Below, piece by piece: positions 1-7,704 of a DNA stretch of 29,223 nucleotides (its first letter is position 1; every line of letters begins with the position of its first letter). The translations under genes were made by a program, and so were the position numbers. Below the pieces are notes generated by a model. It saw only the letters and a list, made by a program, of their open reading frames with translations, had not been told where the DNA came from and did not search any database. Origin of the DNA: a virus. The stretch covers positions 1 to 29,223 of the IMG/VR virus record IMGVR_UViG_3300005264_000042, one strand, 5' to 3'.

Positions 1-104
1 AAAAACAAACTATCATGAACACATTAGAAATGTTACAAGAACTCGAAGCAATGGGAGTTCAAACGAACGCCACTCCTCCAATGGGAACAGGCAAAACAGG
101 GGAA
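1..104. repeat. Terminal direct repeat, left copy (genome circularity)
   Basis: These 104 bases are identical to 29120-29223 with a constant offset of 29,119. The repeat cuts through the capsid gene start, so it is most simply an assembly overlap of a circular or circularly permuted molecule rather than a biological terminal repeat. The unique unit is then 29,119 bp. A true short terminal redundancy cannot be excluded from sequence alone. Confidence 0.95.
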
Positions 105-1088
105 GGGGCGGAATTAGTTCCTTCACAAGTATTTATGCAAGAGGTTTTTGATATGGTTCCGGCTATGTCAAAATTGATGGGTATGCTTCCCGGGAATCAT
201 TCGGCAAATGGTCGGCGATTGCCAAAGGTTGCAACCGTTCCGCTTCTTGGTGAAGCTCCTTTCTTTTCCGCAGGATCAGAAAAAACAAGCGGTGCATTTG
301 CGGTTTCCGCTGGAACAACAGCACCAACCGGAGAAATCACGATCACACAAAAGAAATACACATTAAAATTTGATGTGACTGAAGATTTGGACACCTTTTC
401 TGAATACCCAGAAGAATTAAAAACAGCCTTGCAAGAGCGTATTGGAAAATCAATGGCACGAACGCTTGAGGCGACAATCATCAATGCGGATGCGGAAACC
501 GGTGCAACCGGGAACGTGAATACAGATGATCAATTGCCAGTTGCCGGGTCATATTTCCTTGGTGCGGATCACGGTATCCGAGAACTTGCAATCAATAATT
601 CATACGGTGTGAATGTTGGGGCATTGAGCATTTCAGACTTTACAGATGTAATGGCGGTGCTTGGTGATTATGGTGCCGATCCGGAAGATTGTCTTTGGAT
701 TTTTAACCGGAAGACATATTTGAAAGCCATGAGCCTTTCCGATTTTGCTGATGCTTCAAAAGCAGGAAAAGAAGCAACAACGTCAAGCGGAGCAATGACA
801 AATGTGTTTGGTTCTGACTTGATCGTTGGTCGAGATGTGAATTTAACCGAGGCGGATGGAAAAATGTCAGGGGCAACACCGGGGGATAATACGCTTGGTC
901 AGTTCCTTTATATTTGGAAACCGGCAGTTCAATTTGGATTTGGGAAAGATCTTCAAATTAAAATTTTGGACTTTGGTTCTGATGGATACCAACTTCATGC
1001 GTGGTATCACTTTGGATTCGGTATTTTCAACAAAGATGCAGGAGCAACAGATCCGGCGGTTGCCGTTGGGTACAACGTGACAGTGTAG
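15..1088 (+). CDS. Major capsid protein, HK97 fold
   Basis: This 357-residue protein forms the icosahedral head shell. It directly follows the prohead protease across the circular junction and precedes the neck genes, the standard HK97-type order. The length and pattern fit HK97-like capsid proteins: a short N-terminal arm, then LPKVATVPLLGEAPFFSAG and a conserved beta-rich core (TQKKYTLKFDVTEDL), ending with a C-terminal segment around QLHAWYHFGFGIFN. The N-terminal arm is only about 30 residues, with no long delta domain, in keeping with scaffold function lying in the C-terminus of the protease. The ATG at 15 follows an A-rich leader (AAAAACAAACTATC) and has no Shine-Dalgarno. It is probably transcribed from the 27767 promoter and ends at the terminator at 1120. 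The assignment rests on pattern and synteny. Confidence 0.9.
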   Translation: MNTLEMLQELEAMGVQTNATPPMGTGKTGEGAELVPSQVFMQEVFDMVPAMSKLMGMLPGNHSANGRRLPKVATVPLLGEAPFFSAGSEKTSGAFAVSAGTTAPTGEITITQKKYTLKFDVTEDLDTFSEYPEELKTALQERIGKSMARTLEATIINADAETGATGNVNTDDQLPVAGSYFLGADHGIRELAINNSYGVNVGALSISDFTDVMAVLGDYGADPEDCLWIFNRKTYLKAMSLSDFADASKAGKEATTSSGAMTNVFGSDLIVGRDVNLTEADGKMSGATPGDNTLGQFLYIWKPAVQFGFGKDLQIKILDFGSDGYQLHAWYHFGFGIFNKDAGATDPAVAVGYNVTV

Positions 1089-1119
1089 GCGAAAGGGTTT
1101 TGCCTTCATTTATTCAATC

Positions 1120-1147
1120 AGGGGATCCCACAGGGGGTTCCCTTTTT
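1120..1147 (+). terminator. Rho-independent terminator after the capsid gene
   Basis: A 10-bp stem (1120-1129 with 1134-1143, two G-U pairs) closes a 4-nt ACAG loop and is followed directly by a run of five T. It sits 32 bp after the capsid stop codon. It would end the protease-capsid transcript and let the capsid be expressed apart from the neck genes, whose own promoter begins inside the T tract. Confidence 0.88.
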
Positions 1148-1174
1148 GATTTATGTAAAAAAATGCGGTACAAT
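1146..1174 (+). promoter_or_regulatory. Promoter for the neck/tail-tube operon
   Basis: TTGATT (1146-1151), a 17-bp spacer and TACAAT (1169-1174). The predicted start near 1182 gives a 24-nt leader before the ATG at 1206. The -35 box overlaps the T tract of the preceding terminator, a compact terminator/promoter junction. Confidence 0.7.
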
Positions 1175-1205
1175 ATTTATGTATTTACTTTTTAATTCAC
1201 AAAAA

Positions 1206-1628
1206 ATGAAATCACTAAAATACATTCACAGCGAACCGACTAGAATCAGGAAAGAACAAGGGGGGGCAAAAATCAATATCAAGAAAAACGATATTGTGAA
1301 AGTTGAAGATAAAATTGCGGATGAACTATTGAAGACGTATCCAAAATATTTCCAAGAACAAGCAGGTGGAACATTGCCAAAAAAAGAACTTGATAAACTG
1401 AAAAAAGAAATCAAAAAAGAACTTGAAGACGAAATGAAGGACGGCATGATTGAAGAAATTTCAAAAAAATCACTGGCAAAAGCCTTTCAAGAAGGGGGGT
1501 TTAAACACATTGTTTCTGATGCCGACTTGAAAGCAAATGATGATCTTGTTGGTGTGGTTGAGGTTGGTGAAGAAATAATGGTTTCCGTTTTCTTTCAGAT
1601 TGAAGGTGAACAGGAAGTACGAGCATAA
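1206..1628 (+). CDS. Small virion-module protein after the capsid gene (unknown function)
   Basis: A 140-residue protein. I start it at ATG 1206, after an A-rich leader and about 24 nt below the predicted transcription start; the in-frame ATG at 1146 lies within the promoter and cannot be used by that transcript. Residues about 22-50 (NIKKNDIVKVEDKIADELLKTYPKYF, quoted in part) resemble short proteins often found next to phage capsid genes. A lysine/glutamate-rich helical stretch follows at about 55-85, then a mixed C-terminal segment. It could be a head-tail joining or accessory head protein, but I recognise no defined family. It is the first gene of the operon ending at the 4898 terminator. 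Confidence 0.75.
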   Translation: MKSLKYIHSEPTRIRKEQGGAKINIKKNDIVKVEDKIADELLKTYPKYFQEQAGGTLPKKELDKLKKEIKKELEDEMKDGMIEEISKKSLAKAFQEGGFKHIVSDADLKANDDLVGVVEVGEEIMVSVFFQIEGEQEVRA

Positions 1629-1631
1629 AAC

Positions 1632-1657
1632 TTTCGAGACTTCTTTGTGTCTCGGGA
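1632..1657 (+). other. Intergenic RNA hairpin
   Basis: A 9-bp inverted repeat (1632-1640 with 1649-1657, two G-U pairs, core CGAGAC/GTCTCG) with an 8-nt loop lies between the stop at 1628 and the ATG at 1684. There is no T run, so it does not look like a terminator. It could be an mRNA processing or stability element. Confidence 0.5.
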
Positions 1658-1683
1658 TACAAAGGGAATAAAAAAACAAACCA

Positions 1684-2529
1684 ATGAATAATCAAAAAAT
1701 CATTTCAAATGCGGACCTTGCCGTTCTCCTTGGATCGAGTGCATCCGCAACATTGATTTCACTACACAATCAAATTGCAACCAACGCATTGTGTTCCGTT
1801 TTACAGGTCAATGACTTGGCGGAACATGATGTGGGCAAAGAAGCCGTTGAGGTTTTGGAGCATGGGCAACTTTTAGAATTTAGAGACTTTCCGATTGACA
1901 CAACAACCGTTCAGGCATGGAACAAATTTGCACAACGTGTTGATTCTGATTGGGTTTTTCGTGCTGACAGTCACACAGAACAAATGTTGTGGCTTGAAAA
2001 TTCTGAAGGGGTTACGCTACAAACAGAATACAAAACCGGGCAAGTTTTGATTGATTACACGGCAGGGTTTCAAGTTGTTGACAAGATGACGATTTCAACA
2101 AATCCAACGGATGCACAAACGTTCACGGTTGAGGTTGCCGGGGTTCAAACAGCTTGGACACTTGCAACGACACCAACCGGGGATCAAATTGAAATAGGGG
2201 CAACGACAGACGATACAGCCTCGAACATTGCCACGGCTCTTGGCAGTTCTTCAACCGGGTCAATCGTATCGTTTCCGCTTGGCACGATCTTTGTTTCATC
2301 ACAATTTTCAACCGAGGTGACAGGAACAACCATCCCGGAAGAATTGAAATATTGTGTGGCTCTTATTGCCGGGGGTTCCATTGCGAACATTGAAAAATCC
2401 GGAGGTGTTATTTCATACAAATTGGGGCAAAAATCCGTAAACTTTCGAGATGTTGGAGAAGCCAAAACAGCCGAAGAAATATTGAACCAATATATTTCCA
2501 AATATAGCACAATGACAATTTTATCATGA
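1684..2529 (+). CDS. Putative head-tail connector protein with an inserted beta-rich domain
   Basis: A 281-residue protein between the capsid gene and the head-closure gene, the position of the connector/adaptor (gp6/gp15-like) in siphoviruses. Residues 1-130 are mixed helical and residues 225-281 form a conserved-looking C-terminus with a helical end. Between them, residues about 135-212 form a separate beta-rich module (TISTNPTDAQTFTVEVAG, IGATTDDTASNIATAL, FPLGTIFVSS). A module with the same motifs, in the same order, occurs in the virion protein at 12498-13547. The stop overlaps the next ATG (ATGA), indicating translational coupling. The connector assignment is from synteny and size. Confidence 0.65.
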   Translation: MNNQKIISNADLAVLLGSSASATLISLHNQIATNALCSVLQVNDLAEHDVGKEAVEVLEHGQLLEFRDFPIDTTTVQAWNKFAQRVDSDWVFRADSHTEQMLWLENSEGVTLQTEYKTGQVLIDYTAGFQVVDKMTISTNPTDAQTFTVEVAGVQTAWTLATTPTGDQIEIGATTDDTASNIATALGSSSTGSIVSFPLGTIFVSSQFSTEVTGTTIPEELKYCVALIAGGSIANIEKSGGVISYKLGQKSVNFRDVGEAKTAEEILNQYISKYSTMTILS

Positions 2530-2873
2530 TAATCGACAACGCAAGCAATTCAATCGTGACGATCACAGGACTTTCAAAACCTAGTGACACAGCCAAAGAT
2601 CAAAAGTCATGGACAACCGATACCAAGGAGTCAAATTTGGCTTGTTATATCGAACAGGCAAACGCACAAACGACTTTGATTTTTGCCGGGGAAGGTGGTG
2701 TGAACATTTACAACATATTTGTTCCGGGGGGTACCAACATTGATTCAGGTGACAAGATCACAGACAATCACGGAAGATCCTTCACGGTTCAATCCGTTCA
2801 GAAGTTTGTTGGTGATCAAGATGTTCAGGATCATTATGAAGGCATTTTGGTTCAAAGGTACCCAAACGCATAA
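2526..2873 (+). CDS. Putative head-closure (stopper) protein
   Basis: A 115-residue, largely beta protein with the look of short SPP1 gp16-like or gpFII-like stoppers: a small barrel pattern with GDKITDNHGRSFTVQSVQ in the middle and a C-terminal strand ILVQRYPNA. It overlaps the preceding connector gene by ATGA and precedes the HK97 gp10-like gene, the usual place for a head-closure protein. Function is inferred from position and size. Confidence 0.6.
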   Translation: MIIDNASNSIVTITGLSKPSDTAKDQKSWTTDTKESNLACYIEQANAQTTLIFAGEGGVNIYNIFVPGGTNIDSGDKITDNHGRSFTVQSVQKFVGDQDVQDHYEGILVQRYPNA

Positions 2874-2884
2874 TCCCAAAAAAG

Positions 2885-3277
2885 ATGGCACAAGGCGGAT
2901 TCCATATTTCACTTGATCGTATTGCATCAAAGGATGCGTTGCGATTACTCGAAACCTTTCCGGACAAAATGAGCGAGGCAAATGAAATTGCGTTGTTCAG
3001 GATCGGGCAAGATGTGCGAAGTGATGCAGGAACAATGGCACCATACAAAACCGGAAATTTGCGAAGATCATTGACGGATGCGTTTGACAAAGAAGCAATA
3101 TTCAATGAAAAAAGAAACAAAGTGGAAATTGGTTCAAAACTTGTTTACGCAAGAACACAAGAGTTTGGAAGGGGTGGGATCAAAGCACGTTTGTTTCTGA
3201 CAAAGGCAATGGAGAAACAAATCAAAGGGGAAGCCGAAAAAACTTTTTCCGAAGAAATCGAAACCGTTATAAAATAA
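2885..3277 (+). CDS. HK97 gp10-like tail completion protein
   Basis: A 130-residue protein with the hallmarks of the HK97 gp10 family: APYKTGNLRRSL at about residues 56-67, a strand IGSKLVYARTQEFG near 83-96, and KARLFLTKAM near 100-109 before a C-terminal helix. These proteins act at the head-tail joint during tail attachment. The gene sits between the head-closure and tail-terminator genes. The ATG at 2885 follows CCCAAAAAAG with no Shine-Dalgarno. Confidence 0.82.
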   Translation: MAQGGFHISLDRIASKDALRLLETFPDKMSEANEIALFRIGQDVRSDAGTMAPYKTGNLRRSLTDAFDKEAIFNEKRNKVEIGSKLVYARTQEFGRGGIKARLFLTKAMEKQIKGEAEKTFSEEIETVIK

Positions 3278-3288
3278 CACTATAAAAC

Positions 3289-3732
3289 ATGGGAAACACT
3301 CGAACAATCAAAACAGCAATTTCAACAATACTTTCAGACGTTGTTGGTGTTGGTTTCAACATCCGCAAGTTGTACGGATACTTTGAACCGTCACCGGCGG
3401 AATTTCCGTGTGTGATGGTGTACATGAGAAACGCAAATGAAACACGACTAGATTTTGGAAGCAATCAAACAAACGTTGAATATTCGATCAAACTCATTGT
3501 TCCGCTCGAACAGAGGGCAAACAGTGAAGCGATGGAGGATTTGCGGTTGGATTGTATGGATGACGTTCTTGACCGATTGCGAAAAAAAGATGCGGTTGAA
3601 ACTCTTGGTGGTGTTGTGTTCAAAACCGAAATCATTGCAGGAGAACCGTACATGGACAACGGTGCAAACTTCCCGGTGTTGGTCACGGATCTTGTTTTAA
3701 GAACTTCACGATGTGAAAATATTTCAACATAA
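3289..3732 (+). CDS. Putative tail terminator protein
   Basis: A 147-residue protein. Helix TRTIKTAISTILSDVV is followed by strands around FPCVMVYMRNANETRLDF and YSIKLIVPLEQ, then a helix, then VFKTEIIAGEPYMDN and FPVLVTDLVLRTS. This alpha/beta plan and length match tail-terminator (gpU-like) and minor tail proteins, which cap the tail tube and set the interface with the head. It lies immediately before the tail-tube gene. The family call is by pattern and position. Confidence 0.65.
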   Translation: MGNTRTIKTAISTILSDVVGVGFNIRKLYGYFEPSPAEFPCVMVYMRNANETRLDFGSNQTNVEYSIKLIVPLEQRANSEAMEDLRLDCMDDVLDRLRKKDAVETLGGVVFKTEIIAGEPYMDNGANFPVLVTDLVLRTSRCENIST

Positions 3733-3750
3733 TCATTTTTAATGTATAAT
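3722..3750 (+). promoter_or_regulatory. Possible internal promoter giving a leaderless transcript
   Basis: A perfect TATAAT at 3745-3750 with a weak -35 (TTTCAA, 3722-3727) at 17-bp spacing. The expected start is at or near 3758, the A of the next ATG, so the mRNA would lack a leader. The weak -35 lowers confidence. Confidence 0.45.
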
Positions 3751-3757
3751 ATTCACG

Positions 3758-3901
3758 ATGACAGACAAAAAACCGATCACAACAAAAGGAATTCCCAAAA
3801 AACCTTCAAAGGCTTGGCACTTTCCAATTGAAAATAAAACAGTTTTTGCAACGTCATTTGATGAAGCAAAAAAAAAGCTTCAAATAATTCTTAAAACTTA
3901 A
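3758..3901 (+). CDS. Small basic protein of 47 residues
   Basis: A short ORF between the tail-terminator and tail-tube genes, starting MTDKKPITTKGIPKKPSKAW and ending with a lysine-rich helix (DEAKKKLQIILKT). It fills the 174-bp gap and stops 5 bp before the next ATG. A perfect -10 box ends 7 bp upstream of its ATG, so it may be read from a leaderless transcript. I recognise no family. Tight packing and sensible composition support it as a real gene. Confidence 0.6.
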   Translation: MTDKKPITTKGIPKKPSKAWHFPIENKTVFATSFDEAKKKLQIILKT

Positions 3902-3906
3902 AAACA

Positions 3907-4869
3907 ATGAGTGAAATTGGTAGAATCACCTCCATAGGGATTGGGAAAGAGACAACGTATGGCACAAAAGCGAGTGCCATTACATACTTTCCGGTTGAAT
4001 CGTTCAATCCCAACGCAAGAAAAGAAACGATCCGTGAAGGCGGTATTTTCGGCAAAAAAGCAACAACATTAAAAGGGGCTTGCGTTTCAAAACTTTGGAG
4101 CGAACCAACTTTTGATGGTATCGTTTACGATGAAATTATAGGGCAATTGATTCATGGGGTATTGGGAACGTCCGCAATCTCCGGGTCGGCTCTTCCGTAC
4201 ACACACACGTTCACGGAAAATGATGCATCAATTCCATCCTTTACAGTTGTTTGGAAGGAAGGGGCAATGACAAAGATGTTGACCGGGTGCATTTTCACAA
4301 CACTTGCATTGACACAAGACACCGGGGCGTTCTTGATGCAATCATCAACACTAAAAGGACAATATCCACAGGACACAACAGAAACACCGGGAATGACAGC
4401 AGAAAATAAATTTTGTTCAAAATTCGCAGGTGTAAAGATTGAAGATGCCGTTTCCGGACTTTCCGCCGGCACGGTCATTGATGCCGAGTCTTTCAGTTTT
4501 TCAATTGAAAAAAATACGGAAGAAAAATACGTTTTGGGAACAAATACTCCAAAAGAAATTTACGACAAAAACGCAGAAATTACCGGGGAATTCTCATTGA
4601 ACCTTGATGATGATGCATACTTGGCATTGCATGAATCCGGGGCAATCAAGGCCATCCAATTTGAAACGATTAACACAGATGTTTCCGTTGGAACCGGGAA
4701 TCCGGCATTGAAATTCATATTTGATGCTTGCGATATTGAAGAATGGACACGGAACGGAGGCAAGGATGACCGAAAAACGCAAACGTGCGGGTTCTATTCT
4801 TCTTATGATTTGACCGCCGGGGCAATGATTACAGGAGAGTTGATCAACGGTCAAGATTCCCAATATTAA
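3907..4869 (+). CDS. Major tail tube protein
   Basis: A 320-residue beta-rich protein that would polymerise into the tail tube. It starts IGRITSIGIGKETTYGTKAS, a pattern typical of siphovirus tail-tube proteins (short N-terminus, then G-KE-TYGT), and continues with alternating strands and loops to the C-terminus. It is followed by a strong terminator and then by the chaperone and tape-measure genes, the expected order. The ATG follows TTAAAAACA. At 320 residues it is on the long side, suggesting a large or two-part tube domain. Confidence 0.82.
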   Translation: MSEIGRITSIGIGKETTYGTKASAITYFPVESFNPNARKETIREGGIFGKKATTLKGACVSKLWSEPTFDGIVYDEIIGQLIHGVLGTSAISGSALPYTHTFTENDASIPSFTVVWKEGAMTKMLTGCIFTTLALTQDTGAFLMQSSTLKGQYPQDTTETPGMTAENKFCSKFAGVKIEDAVSGLSAGTVIDAESFSFSIEKNTEEKYVLGTNTPKEIYDKNAEITGEFSLNLDDDAYLALHESGAIKAIQFETINTDVSVGTGNPALKFIFDACDIEEWTRNGGKDDRKTQTCGFYSSYDLTAGAMITGELINGQDSQY

Positions 4870-4897
4870 CATATACAGGTGGGTTAGAATTATCAAG

Positions 4898-4929
4898 AAA
4901 AGGCACTGGCAATCCCGGTGTCTTTTTTT
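4898..4929 (+). terminator. Rho-independent terminator after the tail-tube gene
   Basis: An 8-bp stem (4902-4909 with 4915-4922) with a 5-nt CAATC loop, preceded by a run of A and followed by seven T (4923-4929). It lies 29 bp after the tail-tube stop and directly before the next promoter. Confidence 0.9.
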
Positions 4930-4934
4930 ATATG

Positions 4935-4968
4935 TTGCAATTTATCAGCAGTTGAAATATAATTTCAA
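4935..4968 (+). promoter_or_regulatory. Promoter with operator-like palindrome over the -10 box
   Basis: TTGCAA (4935-4940), a 17-bp spacer and TATAAT (4958-4963). The palindrome TTGAAATATAATTTCAA (4952-4968) covers the whole -10 box. It is the same TTGAAA/TTTCAA type found at the early promoters. Predicted start near 4971, 19 nt before ATG 4990. Confidence 0.75.
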
Positions 4969-4989
4969 TACATTCTTTAATTCTACAAA

Positions 4990-5403
4990 ATGCAAACCAC
5001 ATTCAATACAACAAAACCGGAAAAGGCAACACTTCATTTTTTTGACTATGTTTCACGAAAAGCAAACCGACAAATGCAATCCGTGTTGACGAAATATTCA
5101 GATATTGACATGGATGCAACACAAAAGAAATTTCAAAAAGCATTCAACGAAAAATCAAAAAAAATAAATCCCTTTATATCGTTGACAGAACGAGAACTTG
5201 ATGCGTTATTTGATACACAAGAAACAATGGTTGTACGGATGTTGGATAAAATCGTACTTGATGACGGCACGGTTGTTGAAGAAAAAAACAAAAAAGAGTT
5301 CATTCAAAACATGAATGATGTTGAATTTTCTGAAGCAACATTTGTTGCGGTTGACATTGTGAAAGCCGAAAAAGAAGAATCAGAAAAAAAAACAAAAAAG
5401 TAG
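4990..5403 (+). CDS. Tail assembly chaperone, short form (G-like)
   Basis: A 137-residue, mostly helical acidic/basic protein directly upstream of the tape measure. It corresponds to lambda gpG-like chaperones that coat the tape measure during tail assembly. It ends SEKKTKK followed by TAG. The last codons form the slippery heptamer A AAA AAG (5394-5400) immediately before the stop, and the next ORF continues in the -1 frame. Most ribosomes would make this form and a minority the longer G-T fusion. It is the first gene after the 4935 promoter. Confidence 0.82.
   Translation: MQTTFNTTKPEKATLHFFDYVSRKANRQMQSVLTKYSDIDMDATQKKFQKAFNEKSKKINPFISLTERELDALFDTQETMVVRMLDKIVLDDGTVVEEKNKKEFIQNMNDVEFSEATFVAVDIVKAEKEESEKKTKK
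5394..5400 (+). other. Programmed -1 ribosomal frameshift site (A AAA AAG)
   Basis: The zero-frame codons AAA AAG preceded by A form the canonical bacterial slippery heptamer, followed at once by TAG. A -1 slip reads Val-Val-Asp-Glu across the stop and then joins the frame of the 5412 ORF with no intervening stop. Position and frame are exactly as in lambda-type G/GT chaperone genes. A nearby A9 run (5384-5392) is a second possible slip site. Confidence 0.85.
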
Positions 5404-5411
5404 TTGATGAA

Positions 5412-5639
5412 ATGAGGTCTTTTTTGAACTCTCCACGACAAACACGAAAAAACAAAACTATACCGGATGAATATGCGGAGTTTTGTTTGTGTAGAATGTT
5501 TCACAAACTTCCACATGAATTTGATGAAATGCCCAACAATGTGGTACAATTATGGCGGAAATTCATTTCACTAGAAAACACAGGGGAAGAGCTTGAAATG
5601 AAAAGACAACAACAAAAAACCAATCATCATGGCAAATAA
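5412..5639 (+). CDS. Tail assembly chaperone, T extension (made by frameshift)
   Basis: A 75-residue ORF from its first ATG, but its reading frame is open back through the slippery site at 5394-5400. It is therefore best read as the C-terminal T part of a G-T fusion of about 214 residues (4990 to 5639). It contains PDEYAEFCLCRMFHKLPHEF, a W (VVQLWRKF) and a charged tail, as in T domains that recruit the tail-tube protein. It overlaps the tape-measure start by 11 bp. Independent translation from ATG 5412 is possible but unusual for the family. Confidence 0.8.
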   Translation: MRSFLNSPRQTRKNKTIPDEYAEFCLCRMFHKLPHEFDEMPNNVVQLWRKFISLENTGEELEMKRQQQKTNHHGK

Positions 5640-7692
5640 AGAACTCAAATTCATCATTGAAGGTGTTGACAACGTATCCCCTAAAATGCGGAACGTTGAG
5701 AACAATGCCGAAAAGATGGGGAAAGGGGTATTAAAAGCCGGGAAGCTTGCCAAGGTTGGACTATTCGCAGTTGTAGCAGGGGCAACAGCAGTTGTCACGG
5801 CATCCGCCAAAATGGCAAGTTCCTTTGAAAAAAGCATGGCAAATATTTCAACTCTTGTTGATACCGGTGCCGAGTCAATGGAAGATATGGGCAAACAGGT
5901 TCTTGAAATATCAAAAAGAACGCCGGTTGCTCTTGAGGATTTAACCGGGGCATTGTACAACGTGAGATCCGCCGGGATTGATGCCGGGGATGCCATGATG
6001 GTATTGGAAAAATCCGCACAACTTGGGGTCACAGGGTTGGGATCAACAGAAGAAGCCGTTGACCTTGCAACGTCCGCAATCAATGCATTCAACCTTTCAG
6101 GGGAAGAGGCTTCCGCCGTTTTTGACACGATTCAAAACACGGTAAAAACAGGAAAAACAAATATTTCAGAACTTGCACAATCTTTTGGGATGGTTGCCGG
6201 TGTTGCAAAAACAGCAGGGGTTGACTTTGAAGAACTCATGGGGGCAACATCCGCAATGACAACATCCGGGTTGAAAGCATCCGTGGCACAGGGGGCAATC
6301 AGGCAAGCAATTTTGGCATTACAAGCACCAACCGGGGAAATGTCAAAACTGTACAAAGATATGGGGGTCACAACAGGTGAAGCCATGTTGAAAGAACACG
6401 GATTGGTTGAATCCTTGCGGATGGTGTCAGATGCAACCGGTGGAAGTGCCGAACAAATGAAAAAAGCGTTTGGATCAACTGAGGCGTTGACGGTGGCACT
6501 TTCCCTTGCCGGAGAACAAGCGGAAACCTTTGATGCAATAATGGTTCAAATGAATGATTCTTCCGGAACACTTGATGAAGCCTTTAAAAAGCAATCACAA
6601 ACATTTGATGCACAATCACAGATATTGAAAAATAATTTGAATGCAATGATGATCCAACTTGGAACGGCAATATTGCCGGTATTGAATAAAGCAATTCAGG
6701 CAATCTTGCCAGTGATTGAATCAATATCCGCATGGTTCACAAAAGTTTCCGAAGATGGGATTGGAACATCCGGAACAATGCGACAGCTTGCGGACACGTT
6801 CAATGAATACGTTGTGCCGATCATCAAAGATGCAATGGTAATATTAAAACAAGTCATGAAGGCTATGAAATGGGCATGGGATAATGACCTTTTGGGGTTA
6901 AAAACATCAATCAAAACAACCTTTGAAATTGTGAAAGGAATATTTGAATCAATCTTGCCGATCATCAAAGGTGTGTTTGGGTTGGTTGCCGGGATAATGA
7001 CAGGGGATTTTGGCAAGGCACAAGAATCCGTGATTGGAATGACCGTTGATCTTTATGAAATATGGGAAGAAAAGTTCACAGCAATTGCCGATTTTTTCAG
7101 TCAAATTTGGGATCGTATTGCCGGAAACTTCACAATGATCATTGATGGCATAAGCGGAAAATTTTCCACATGGGCAATGACCTTCTCAAACGGTTGGAGT
7201 GCCCTTTGGGAGAGTGCGAAGGATATTTTTGACAGTATTTGGGAAGGAATATTGAAGGCATTGGAACAAAACTTGAACACAGCGATAAAGATCATGAACA
7301 GCGTGATCAAGGCAATGAATGTTGTTCCGGGCGTGAACATTCCCCTTATCAATTATGTTGCACTTTCAAGCGAAGGAAAAGAACAACAGGCGAAAAAGGC
7401 GGAATCAACACTTTCGGCGGTCAATGTGTTTGGAGGTGTTGCCGGGGCAAGGGCTTCCGGTGGCTCCGTTGATGCCGGGAAATCGTACTTGGTTGGCGAA
7501 CGTGGTGCAGAGATGTTTGTACCGGGTCGAAACGGAAGCATGGTTTCAAACAAAGACATGGGGGGCGGTGTAACAATCAACGTCACAGGCAACACGATTG
7601 ATTCCGGTGAAAGAATAAATCAACTAGCAAGCGAAATAGAAAAAAGACTTTCACGATCAATGCAATTGCAACGGTACGGTGTAACTATTTAA
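5629..7692 (+). CDS. Tail tape measure protein
   Basis: A 687-residue protein that sets tail length. Residues about 60-300 match the TP901-type tape-measure core (FEKSMANISTLVD, ISKRTPVALEDLTGALYNV, TSGLKASVAQGAIRQAILAL). The middle holds hydrophobic helices (IKGVFGLVAGIM and others near 430-500). The C-terminus has the usual glycine-rich end (GARASGGSVDAGKSYLVGER, then GAEMFVPG and VTINVTG). Using the rough rule of 0.15 nm per residue the tail would be near 100 nm. Its size and place after the frameshifted chaperones make the call secure. Confidence 0.95.
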   Translation: MANKELKFIIEGVDNVSPKMRNVENNAEKMGKGVLKAGKLAKVGLFAVVAGATAVVTASAKMASSFEKSMANISTLVDTGAESMEDMGKQVLEISKRTPVALEDLTGALYNVRSAGIDAGDAMMVLEKSAQLGVTGLGSTEEAVDLATSAINAFNLSGEEASAVFDTIQNTVKTGKTNISELAQSFGMVAGVAKTAGVDFEELMGATSAMTTSGLKASVAQGAIRQAILALQAPTGEMSKLYKDMGVTTGEAMLKEHGLVESLRMVSDATGGSAEQMKKAFGSTEALTVALSLAGEQAETFDAIMVQMNDSSGTLDEAFKKQSQTFDAQSQILKNNLNAMMIQLGTAILPVLNKAIQAILPVIESISAWFTKVSEDGIGTSGTMRQLADTFNEYVVPIIKDAMVILKQVMKAMKWAWDNDLLGLKTSIKTTFEIVKGIFESILPIIKGVFGLVAGIMTGDFGKAQESVIGMTVDLYEIWEEKFTAIADFFSQIWDRIAGNFTMIIDGISGKFSTWAMTFSNGWSALWESAKDIFDSIWEGILKALEQNLNTAIKIMNSVIKAMNVVPGVNIPLINYVALSSEGKEQQAKKAESTLSAVNVFGGVAGARASGGSVDAGKSYLVGERGAEMFVPGRNGSMVSNKDMGGGVTINVTGNTIDSGERINQLASEIEKRLSRSMQLQRYGVTI

Positions 7693-7704
7693 AAAAAAAA
7701 CAAT

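Noticed and set aside
5535-5553. TACAAT resembling a -10 box within the T extension of the chaperone
   Set aside because: No matching -35 box and it would separate the coupled chaperone and tape-measure genes; the genome is A/T-rich enough for chance hits.
5571-6128. Minus-strand open frame (185 codons) under the tape measure gene
   Set aside because: Shadow of the tape-measure core; Ser/Ala-rich product without motif.
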